DNA of 64,000 bases from the NCBI GenBank assembly GCA_002070215.1, contig MWCV01000001.1:62001-126000 (forward strand). The letters run 5' to 3'. A program made the position numbers and the translations under genes. This DNA is from Chloroflexi bacterium ADurb.Bin180. Lineage in GTDB: Bacteria; Chloroflexota; Anaerolineae; UBA2200. Shown one piece after another: positions 57,980 to 64,000 of this stretch; the stretch's first letter is position 1; the number at the start of each line of letters is the position of its first letter. A model generated the notes under the pieces. That model saw only the letters and a program-made list of their open reading frames with translations, was not told the origin of the DNA and made no database searches.

Positions 57980-59440
57980 ATGAAACAGTCTTCACCATCG
58001 AGCGGGGCCACACCGAAAGCCCCGCTCGATTTATTGGCAAATGCCCCCTCGTTGCTGCTCCACTTGCTCCTCCTGGTTGTGATCATCACCGGCGGCCTGT
58101 GTCTGGACAGCCTGTTCCGGGTTTTGTCTTCCTCGGTGCGAGACTGGCGTGCATTGTGGAGCGAACTGCTGGTTGCATCAGCTTTGACTGGAGTGCTTGG
58201 CTCTTACCTGTGGCGCATGCAGCGGACAATACTGGCTGATCGGAGACGCGTTGTACTGCTGGCGGCGATTGTCATCGCAGCAGGACTGGCAACCAAGCTC
58301 ATTGTGCCAGGGCACGTACTCACCCCGTACCTCTTTCCCATGGCGGCGGCAACCATGCTGGTTGCTGTTCTCTTGGATGTCCAGCTGGCGGTGGTCGTCG
58401 GAATCATACTGAGCCTGTTGGTGGGCTTTGTCGGTGGCAAGTCTCTGGACCTGACGGTCTACACACTGGTGGGCAGTGTCGTCGGGGCGCTTGCTGTATC
58501 GCCAACAGGAGGATTGAGCGCCTTTGGCTGGGCAGCTCTGGCGGTGGGCGTGGTGAATTCGGTCGTGGCCGTCAGCTTCCGCCTCCTGGGGGTTGGTTCT
58601 GACGTCGTGGGGTTGCTAGAGCTGGTTGGCGCAAGTCTGGCGAACGGGGTGCTATCCGTGAGTCTGGCGTTCACTACCTTCTTCTGGTTGGGAACGCTCC
58701 TGGGAATCGCCACGCCGGTACAGTTGGTCGAGTTGGCAAGGCCCACCCATCCTCTGGCCAAGCGGTTGCTGCTTGAGGCGCCGGGCACGTATCATCATAG
58801 CTTGATGGTTGGCAACCTGGGCGAGAGAGCGGCCGAGTTGATTGGCGCGGATCCGCTGGTGGTTCGGGTAGCTGCGCTGCATCATGATGTAGGCAAGTGT
58901 CTGCGCCCGTACTTTTTTGTGGAGAACCAGACAGCCGGCGAGAACTATCATGAACAGTTGGATGCCAAAACAAGCGCTCAGATTATTATCAGCCATGTGC
59001 AGGACAGCCTGGAGCTAGCACGCAAGCATCGTTTCCCGACTGCTGTGCTGGATGTGATCGCGCAACATCACGGTACTACCAGGGTTGGCTTTGGCCATTT
59101 CTACCAGCAGGCAGTGAAAGAAAGCAACGGCCAGGTGAGCGAGGTGGACTTTTGCTACCCGGGGCCACGCCCGCGCAGCAAAGAGGCCGCCGTGGTAATG
59201 CTGGCTGATGGGGTGGAGGCAGCCGTTCGGGCCAGCGGGGCGACTTCGGCGGCGGAGATAGAGCGGGTAGTGCGAAAACTTACCAACGATCGGCTGATCA
59301 GCGGTGAGTTGGATGACTGCGATTTGACATTGCGCGAGCTGGGGATTATCGGCAATGCCTTTGTTCAGGTACTACAGGGATTTGCTCACACGCGCATTCA
59401 GTACCCGGAAAAAGATAGTGTTGAGAGATCAGGTGCCTAG
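57980..59440 (+). CDS. PgpH-like HD-domain phosphodiesterase lacking the extracellular domain
   Basis: A 486-residue protein with seven to eight membrane helices (residues 27-250) and a cytoplasmic HD domain at about 255-440. The metal motif is ALHHDVGK near 295, preceded by APGTYHHSLMVGNL and followed by IISHVQDSLELA and VIAQHHGTTRV. Full PgpH, which degrades cyclic di-AMP, has an extra large extracellular domain and about 700 residues; that part is missing here. The start is uncertain: a strong hairpin lies inside codons 7-17, and a TTG at 58034 is an alternative. The order rpsU-pgpH-ybeY supports the family. Confidence 0.8.
   Translation: MKQSSPSSGATPKAPLDLLANAPSLLLHLLLLVVIITGGLCLDSLFRVLSSSVRDWRALWSELLVASALTGVLGSYLWRMQRTILADRRRVVLLAAIVIAAGLATKLIVPGHVLTPYLFPMAAATMLVAVLLDVQLAVVVGIILSLLVGFVGGKSLDLTVYTLVGSVVGALAVSPTGGLSAFGWAALAVGVVNSVVAVSFRLLGVGSDVVGLLELVGASLANGVLSVSLAFTTFFWLGTLLGIATPVQLVELARPTHPLAKRLLLEAPGTYHHSLMVGNLGERAAELIGADPLVVRVAALHHDVGKCLRPYFFVENQTAGENYHEQLDAKTSAQIIISHVQDSLELARKHRFPTAVLDVIAQHHGTTRVGFGHFYQQAVKESNGQVSEVDFCYPGPRPRSKEAAVVMLADGVEAAVRASGATSAAEIERVVRKLTNDRLISGELDDCDLTLRELGIIGNAFVQVLQGFAHTRIQYPEKDSVERSGA
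57998..58035 (+). terminator. Hairpin at the start of pgpH; possible rpsU attenuator/terminator
   Basis: TCGAGCGGGGC (57998-58008) pairs perfectly with GCCCCGCTCGA (58019-58029) around a 10-base loop, followed by TTTATT. Shape and position suit a terminator after rpsU that overlaps the assumed pgpH start, or an attenuator that lowers pgpH expression. Confidence 0.5.
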
Positions 59441-59920
59441 TTGAGGAAAGACAGAGTCCGAGTGAATCTCAGCACGCGTATTGAACGTGGATTGCCGCAG
59501 CCACCGCAGCGCCGCTGGCTGGAGAAAGCGGTGCGGGCCGCGCTAAAGAGCAGCAAGGTAGAGGGAGTGGTCGGCCTCACGGTAGTGATCACCAGTGACG
59601 CCCGAATTCGGGAACTGAATCGGTCCTATCGCGGTATCGATGCACCAACGGACGTGCTGTCGTTTGGCAGCGCGGCTGGTGAGGCGCGGCTACCGGGCGC
59701 CGATGACTCCTACCTGGGCGATGTGGTCATCTCTTACGCTCGTGCCAGTGAACAGGCTGCTGCGTTTGGACACAGCGTGGAGGAAGAGATCGCGCTGCTG
59801 GTCGTTCACGGTGTCCTGCATCTGCTGGGTCATGACCATGAGCAAGCGGACGACAGGCAGCGCATGTGGAGTGTTCAGGATCAGGCGCTGGAGATGCTTG
59901 GCATTCAGTGGCGTCCGTAG
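59441..59920 (+). CDS. ybeY: Endoribonuclease YbeY
   Basis: A 159-residue zinc protein for 16S rRNA maturation and ribosome quality control. The zinc motif HGVLHLLGHDH (H-x3-H-x5-H) is near residues 125-135. The upstream part has the family pattern NRSYRGIDAPTDVLSF near 60-76. The start is TTG directly after the pgpH stop; a GTG at 59462 is an alternative with a distant GAGG site. It is terminal gene of the rpsU-pgpH-ybeY row, followed by a terminator. Confidence 0.95.
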   Translation: MRKDRVRVNLSTRIERGLPQPPQRRWLEKAVRAALKSSKVEGVVGLTVVITSDARIRELNRSYRGIDAPTDVLSFGSAAGEARLPGADDSYLGDVVISYARASEQAAAFGHSVEEEIALLVVHGVLHLLGHDHEQADDRQRMWSVQDQALEMLGIQWRP

Positions 59921-59937
59921 CTCGGCCATAGAAAACA

Positions 59938-59970
59938 AGAGCCCCCGGTTGTGTGCCGGGGGCTCTTTCT
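59938..59970 (+). terminator. Terminator between ybeY and the convergent PA14 gene
   Basis: AGAGCCCCCGG (59938-59948) pairs with CCGGGGGCTCT (59956-59966) around a 7-base loop, followed by TTCT. On the minus strand the stem is followed by TGTTTTC, so it may act in both directions. Confidence 0.85.
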
Positions 59971-59981
59971 ATGGAGCAGGG

Positions 59982-61952
59982 TTAGAACTTTTGCCAGGTG
60001 TTGTTGTCGTAGTACAACACAAAGGTGCCGCTGGTGCTGGTCCAGAACATGAGGCCTCCTGTGTAAGCCTGCCAGGACATCGAAAGGCCTCTCTCTTCAT
60101 GGGTGGCCCAGCTAAGCCGGTCGCGAACGAGAATGCCGGGCTGCACGTACTGCTCACGCCAGACTTTGCCAAAGCCGCGCTTGGGCTGGAAGAAGCCAGC
60201 AGGAGGTATGATGCTGACATCCCACTCAGTCTGGCCCTCTGTCCAGCTATCCACAAAGCTCTGCCACTTGCCGTCATTGTAGAGGGTGTAAATCAGGCCC
60301 AGATCCTGGCGCCAGAACATATAGCCGTTGAGGCAGGCCTGCTCGGCACTCCAGGCGCTCTTCTCAACCTCCACCGGACAGCCGAGCCTGGTGCGGAGAC
60401 TGGCGTTGCTTGACCAGAGATTGCCAAAGCCAAGCACCGGAGTGATTGCGCAGGTGGGCAGCGTCGGTGTGGGGACAGGAGTTGGCGGTACTGCTGTGGG
60501 CGGCGGAGTCGTAGGTGTGGGCGGGACAGTGGTCGACGTTGGTTTGGCCGTCGGAACCGCCGTCGGCGCTGCGGTTGGCACCATAGTCGGTGCAGGGGTT
60601 GCGCCGCCCTTGAGGACCCACTTGACGGCATCGAACCCGAGTTTGCGCGATGCGTATGCCTCGCCGGTGACATCGCTCAAATAGACATATCCACCAGAGC
60701 CGGCAGGGAAGAAATAGGTACCCAGAGAGACCCACTTGTCAAAGTACAGAGACTGGTCGATGGTCTTGAAACTGTCCACGCCGTTGTGACGGATCTGGTA
60801 CCTGGCACTTTTGGTGTCAGCATGGCTCTTGGGTACAAAGACCAGCACCTCATAGTTGCCACTCTGAGGCAGGTTCGGTACCCACTTGGCATAGTTGTAC
60901 ACCATGCTGTCGCTGCTATAAGTCCAGAAGGTGTGTGACAGGTAACCCACTGCTTGCTCGTACCAACTACTGACAGGGCCACCCTTCTGGAAGCCGCTAC
61001 TCTTGTCATCGACGATGACCTCAGAGGATGCTGCCGCAGTGGGTGCGGGAGAAGGCGTCACGGAGCCCCCGGGGCTGGTCTGGCCGGCGCCGGCCCACGA
61101 GAAGGACACAGAAGCAGTGCCCGTTCCTTCATAGTACTCGACGATGATGGCGTGCGCACCCTGCGTGACCTGCTTGGCTACCGAATAAGTCGTGACCGAC
61201 TGATCGTGCCACTGGTCAATGAGTGTCGCCCCATCGAAGAATACCCTGATGCCATCATCGACGGTTGCCGTGAAGGTGTATGTACCAGCGGTGTTGAAAC
61301 CAAATGTGCCCGACCAGCGGACGGAGAAATTGTCCGCACCGACACCTGGAGCAGGAGCTGAGGTACCCCAGTTGTTGTTGATGGTGCTCTCGTCGCGAAT
61401 AAGCACCGGGGGAGCTACGAGCCAGGGGTTGTTGTAGTACTCAGCCCGCCAGGCAGTGGTAGTCGTTGCCTCGGACAGGCGATCCCACCATACCATGGCC
61501 ACGGCGTTGCCGATGTGGTCATAGTACTCGACACGGACGCTGCGCACGCCGGTGGCGACGTTGGCGATCTTCTCAGTGAGTGTGGCGGGCTGGTTGACCC
61601 AATGGTCAATGATCAGATTGCCATCGACCCAGACGCGCACGCCGTCGTCCGTATAGGCCTTGAAGGAGTAGGAGCCGCCTTCAAAGAACATATTGGCCGT
61701 CCAGCGGACTGAGAAGTAGTCGTTCTGAACACCATCGTCTGGCTTGTCATTCTTCCAGTCGAAATTGATGGCGGCATCGTCGCGAACGCGAGCGGGGGTG
61801 CCGGCGAGATTGATGTTGTTGAAGAATTCGGCATGCCAGGGGCGGGCATCGTCGGCCTTGGGATGAACGGGTGGAACGATGGCCAGCAGGGCCAGAACGA
61901 GCAGAACGGTTGCACCAAGACGGCAAAAGGTCCAGTTTCTTCTCGCAGACAT
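59982..61952 (-). CDS. Secreted protein with two PA14 domains and a carbohydrate-binding-like module
   Basis: A 656-residue exported protein with a signal peptide (residues 1-33). Two PA14-type domains follow, about 38-165 (WHAEFFNNINLAG, DDGVRVWVDGNLIIDHWV) and 170-300 (WRAEYYNNPWLV, DDGIRVFFDGATLIDQWHD). After a Pro/Thr/Ala linker, a golvesin-type module at about 320-460 (IVDDKSSGFQKGG) is seen. A second Thr/Pro spacer leads to a C-terminal region with repeated W/F-G-x-VWRE and LMFW motifs. It probably binds glycans or the cell surface. ATG 61952 follows GGGAGGAGG. Confidence 0.78.
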   Translation of the reverse strand: MSARRNWTFCRLGATVLLVLALLAIVPPVHPKADDARPWHAEFFNNINLAGTPARVRDDAAINFDWKNDKPDDGVQNDYFSVRWTANMFFEGGSYSFKAYTDDGVRVWVDGNLIIDHWVNQPATLTEKIANVATGVRSVRVEYYDHIGNAVAMVWWDRLSEATTTTAWRAEYYNNPWLVAPPVLIRDESTINNNWGTSAPAPGVGADNFSVRWSGTFGFNTAGTYTFTATVDDGIRVFFDGATLIDQWHDQSVTTYSVAKQVTQGAHAIIVEYYEGTGTASVSFSWAGAGQTSPGGSVTPSPAPTAAASSEVIVDDKSSGFQKGGPVSSWYEQAVGYLSHTFWTYSSDSMVYNYAKWVPNLPQSGNYEVLVFVPKSHADTKSARYQIRHNGVDSFKTIDQSLYFDKWVSLGTYFFPAGSGGYVYLSDVTGEAYASRKLGFDAVKWVLKGGATPAPTMVPTAAPTAVPTAKPTSTTVPPTPTTPPPTAVPPTPVPTPTLPTCAITPVLGFGNLWSSNASLRTRLGCPVEVEKSAWSAEQACLNGYMFWRQDLGLIYTLYNDGKWQSFVDSWTEGQTEWDVSIIPPAGFFQPKRGFGKVWREQYVQPGILVRDRLSWATHEERGLSMSWQAYTGGLMFWTSTSGTFVLYYDNNTWQKF

Positions 61953-61991
61953 CTTGCCTCCTCCCTTCAAATCGTGGGCTGATTAGCTTTC

Positions 61992-62020
61992 ATTATAGCA
62001 TATTTATGTCCATTTTGCAA
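61992..62020 (-). promoter_or_regulatory. Promoter of the PA14 gene
   Basis: On the minus strand, TTGCAA (62020-62015) and perfect TATAAT (61997-61992) are 17 bases apart, divergent from the lexA promoter 34 bases away. Confidence 0.7.
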
Positions 62021-62053
62021 TTGCTACTGTATGACGTTTCGGATGCCTCCCAC

Positions 62054-62082
62054 TTGACACAGAACAAATGTTCGTGTATAGT
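62054..62082 (+). promoter_or_regulatory. lexA promoter with SOS box
   Basis: TTGACA (62054-62059) and TATAGT (62077-62082) are 17 bases apart. The spacer contains the palindrome GAACAAATGTTC (62062-62073), the Gram-positive-type LexA operator GAAC-N4-GTTC. LexA bound there would cover the promoter, giving autoregulation. Confidence 0.9.
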
Positions 62083-62113
62083 AGAGGCATCAGAGTGCCC
62101 GAGGAGGATGATC

Positions 62114-62764
62114 ATGGACCTCTCGCCCAAACAGCAGAAGATACTGGATTGCATCCGCGAGTCGATTCAGGAGAAGGGACGTCCGCCGACCATCCGCGAA
62201 ATCGGCGATGTCGTCAAGATCTCTTCTACCTCCGTGGTGAACTATAACCTCAACATCCTCCAGGAGAAGGGATTCATCCAACGAGACCGGGATGTATCTC
62301 GGGGCGTCAAGCTGGTCGAGCCGGTCTCCCTTGCCCCGACAGAGTCTGCGGCGTCGGAGATTATTCGTGTGCCCCTGATCGGAAGAATCGTGGCGGGCGA
62401 ACCAGTACCGATTCCGGAGACTCTGGCAGCGCTCAGCGTGGAAGATACGATCGCGCTCACGCGAGACATCGTGGAGGAGAACGGACCGATGTATGCCCTT
62501 GAGGTAAAGGGCGATTCGATGATTGATGCCCTGATCCACGACGGTGACATCGTGATCATGAAACGGCAATCGGATGTGAACAATGGCGACCTGGTGGCGG
62601 CCTGGTTGAAGAATGAGAAGGAGACCACCCTGAAGCGGTTCTACCGGGAGAGCAGCGACCTGGTGCGTCTGCAGCCGGCAAACCCAACCATCCAGCCGAT
62701 ATACGTCCACGCGTCCAACCTCGACATTCAGGGCAAGGTCATCGCAATCGTGCGTCAGCTCTAG
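62114..62764 (+). CDS. lexA: SOS repressor LexA
   Basis: A 216-residue repressor. The N-terminal winged helix (DLSPKQQKILDCIRESIQEKGRPPTIREIG) is followed by the self-cleavage site Ala-Gly in RIVAGEPV near residue 98. The catalytic serine is in KGDSMIDA near 137 and the lysine in TTLKRF near 176. RecA-stimulated cleavage relieves repression after DNA damage. The start at 62114 is favoured because GAGGAGG lies six bases ahead; an ATG at 62108 touches that site. The SOS box lies about 40 bases upstream. Confidence 0.95.
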   Translation: MDLSPKQQKILDCIRESIQEKGRPPTIREIGDVVKISSTSVVNYNLNILQEKGFIQRDRDVSRGVKLVEPVSLAPTESAASEIIRVPLIGRIVAGEPVPIPETLAALSVEDTIALTRDIVEENGPMYALEVKGDSMIDALIHDGDIVIMKRQSDVNNGDLVAAWLKNEKETTLKRFYRESSDLVRLQPANPTIQPIYVHASNLDIQGKVIAIVRQL

Positions 62765-62769
62765 GTCCG

Positions 62770-62815
62770 GAGCCTCGCTCCGCAACAGGGGTCGCAGCGA
62801 GGCTCTGCTTTTGCC
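62770..62815 (+). terminator. lexA terminator
   Basis: GAGCCTCGCT (62770-62779) pairs with AGCGAGGCTC (62796-62805) around a 16-base loop, followed by TGCTTTTG. Confidence 0.65.
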
Positions 62816-62877
62816 TCAGAAGCAGAACATACGTGCTATTTCTGTTGCCAGACTGGCGTTACTTGGCTGGAGGCAAA

Positions 62878-63105
62878 ATGAAGACTGGCTTGCTGTGGTA
62901 CGATGGAAACCCGAAGGTGCCATTCGCAAGCAAGGTGGTGCGAGCGGCGCGGCGCTATCGAGAACGATTCGGCCGACAGCCCAGTGTGTGCTACGTGCAC
63001 CCGAGCATGCTGGCTGATATTTCACCACCGATTGCTGACGTGCAGATTCTGCCCTCAAACAGGGTGCAGCGGAACTGCTTCTGGGTGGGTATCAAAGAGC
63101 TTTAG
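62878..63105 (+). CDS. Small conserved hypothetical protein
   Basis: A 75-residue protein (KTGLLWYDGNPKVPFASKVVRAA, then a basic helix RRYRERFGRQPSVCYVHP and VQILPSNRVQRNCFWVG). The mixed alpha/beta pattern with few hydrophobic stretches suggests a small soluble fold. The family was not recognised, but short proteins of this outline are common in Chloroflexota to my recollection. The ATG follows GGAGG by 6 bases. It is convergent with the response-regulator gene, sharing 4 bases. Confidence 0.65.
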   Translation: MKTGLLWYDGNPKVPFASKVVRAARRYRERFGRQPSVCYVHPSMLADISPPIADVQILPSNRVQRNCFWVGIKEL

Positions 63106-63773
63106 GAAGACGTGTCAAAGCGATAGCCCACGCCGCGCACCGTACGCAAGAGCTCGGGCTGGTGCGGAATGGCCTCGATCTTGCTGCGCAGCCAGCATAT
63201 ATGAACGTGAAGCGTGCGGATGTCTCCGTCGTACTCGGTGTTCCACACCTCGCGCAGGATGAGCTTGTGAGTCAGCACCTGACGCGGCCTGGTCATGAAG
63301 AGCCGCAACAGGAGGAACTCCTTGGGAGTGAGGCGGTAGTGCCTCTCTCCGTTGGTGAGCAGACGGGTTTTGGCGTCCAGCACCAGTTGGCCCCTGCGAA
63401 GCACGCGGAGGGCGCGCACCCGTGCGGGCCTGGCCTGCTTGAGCGATGTCTCGGCAGTGGCCAGCAGAGCGACAAAGTCCACCGGCTTGGGCAGACATTC
63501 TGTACCTTCGGTTGTTTCGAGAGAAGTTGAAGAGTCGACCAGCATGATCAGGGGGCAACTCTGCGTGCTACGCACATGCTGGCAAAGGGTACGGGCCAGG
63601 TCTGGGTCCTCAGGCGCGTCCAGCAAGACCAGGCTAGGGTGACGCCTCTGGGTGTCTAGGAGAGCTTGCTGGCAGTCCAGCACCACGACGGTGTAGCCCT
63701 TCTGGGGCAGGCTGCGTCTGAGCAGGCCTGCGATAGTATCCCCATCCTCAATGATCAGGATCTCTTTCGGCAC
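63102..63773 (-). CDS. OmpR-type response regulator (orphan)
   Basis: A 223-residue two-domain regulator. The receiver (1-115) has the acidic pair ED near residues 9-10, phospho-acceptor Asp in VLLDAPED near 51, and Lys in CLPKPVD near 98. The conserved Thr/Ser after strand 4 is replaced by Val (LIMLVDSS), so the switch may be weak or altered. The OmpR winged-helix domain (125-223) contains YRLTPKEFLLLRLFM and RTLHVHICWLRSKIE. No histidine kinase gene is adjacent. GTG 63773 follows GGAGG by nine bases; a TTG at 63779 is also possible. Confidence 0.85.
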   Translation of the reverse strand: MPKEILIIEDGDTIAGLLRRSLPQKGYTVVVLDCQQALLDTQRRHPSLVLLDAPEDPDLARTLCQHVRSTQSCPLIMLVDSSTSLETTEGTECLPKPVDFVALLATAETSLKQARPARVRALRVLRRGQLVLDAKTRLLTNGERHYRLTPKEFLLLRLFMTRPRQVLTHKLILREVWNTEYDGDIRTLHVHICWLRSKIEAIPHQPELLRTVRGVGYRFDTSS

Positions 63774-63858
63774 CCGCAACTACCTCCAGTACGATGCGGT
63801 AGAGTGCCGGCCGCACGGGGAGGAAAAGGTATGTAGTCGGCCGAGCTCTTGCGGGGCG

Positions 63859-63888
63859 ATTATACGTTGGACAGGCACAGTCCGGCAA
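63859..63888 (-). promoter_or_regulatory. Possible promoter of the response-regulator gene
   Basis: On the minus strand, TTGCCG (63888-63883) and perfect TATAAT (63864-63859) with an 18-base spacer, about 85 bases before the start codon. Confidence 0.45.
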
Positions 63889-63906
63889 GTCGCGTGGCAA
63901 CTCGAG

Positions 63907-63935
63907 TTGACGCACTCGGAGATTGGGTATATGAT
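63907..63935 (+). promoter_or_regulatory. Probable promoter reading out of the window
   Basis: TTGACG (63907-63912) and TATGAT (63930-63935) with a 17-base spacer. It points to a gene beyond base 64000. No gene is recognised between 63774 and 64000. Confidence 0.45.
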
Positions 63936-64000
63936 GTTTGTACTGGCCGAGGCAGTCTGTCGCGGAAACAACGGCAGCCTGAACGAGGTTCAAGCGTGAA

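Noticed and set aside
63751-63999. 82-codon plus-strand frame at the window end
   Set aside because: It overlaps the response-regulator start and two promoters, has no ribosome site, and resembles no protein.
1-64000. Search for CRISPR arrays, transposases, integrases and phage genes
   Set aside because: No regular repeats with spacers, terminal inverted repeats or recombinase motifs were seen anywhere in the window.

Overview
The window looks like a chromosomal segment close to the replication origin of a Chloroflexota-type bacterium. This lineage call is an inference from gene families, not from a marker-gene comparison. Supporting points are a HrcA/CIRCE-controlled groESL, a Gram-positive-style LexA box (GAAC-N4-GTTC), a large SRP RNA with an Alu domain like that of Bacilli, many surface proteins with Thr/Pro-rich spacers, PA14, LysM and carboxypeptidase-regulatory-like domains, and complete Sec-tRNA and SelB genes. 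Gene density is high, starts are often GTG or TTG, and most promoters found fit a TTGACA / TATAAT sigma-70 type consensus.

Layout. 1-6266: the threonine synthase C-terminus, a putative glycoside hydrolase, dnaA with an oriC-like DnaA-box cluster, a metallophosphatase and a DUF4349 lipoprotein. 6294-14247 (minus): a diverged uracil-DNA glycosylase, a coiled-coil protein, a cNMP-binding/PH-domain membrane protein, tRNA-Val, and a row of an M16 peptidase, a TPR protein, an MBL-fold protein, a CooC-like ATPase and a parvulin lipoprotein. 14376-16497: groESL. 16528-22902 (minus): a cytochrome c maturation cluster (ccmABCDEF plus a TlpA-like thioredoxin), with a DUF2085 protein and a CoA-binding protein at its ends. 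23046-25880: a three-gene zinc-ribbon/SPFH cluster, then rplI. 25962-27644: selC (tRNA-Sec), a methyltransferase, a perfect parS site and rpsT.

27645-34298 (minus): a MoxR/DUF58/DUF4129/membrane-protein operon, and ssb. 34438-38694: an amidohydrolase, a membrane protein that may be translated from a leaderless mRNA, a minimal zincin and a LysM glycoside-hydrolase-like protein. 38705-39504: decayed DNA, possibly a HerA-ATPase relic. 39505-43988: a small cluster of an FAD reductase, a GxGYxYP protein and a GPH sugar symporter. 44097-47149 (minus): selB with a co-transcribed coiled-coil gene. 47230-51379: tRNA-Ser, SRP RNA, a BaiN/HI0933-type flavoprotein, a G5/3D-domain protein and rsmA. 51376-57487 (minus): a C39 peptidase, DUF503 and two xanthine-dehydrogenase-family molybdoenzyme subunits. 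57586-59970: rpsU, a shortened PgpH-like HD phosphodiesterase and ybeY. 59982-64000: a PA14 surface protein, lexA with its own SOS box, a small conserved protein and an orphan response regulator.

How it fits together. dnaA, the DnaA-box region and parS about 23 kb away mark this as origin-proximal. selC and selB together show that UGA is decoded as selenocysteine in this organism; no selenoprotein was recognised in the window. The Ccm cluster carries a CxxxY-type CcmE and shows no CcmH, matching the variant cytochrome c maturation pathway known from sulfate reducers and archaea. No phage, insertion sequence, CRISPR array or integrated element was seen.
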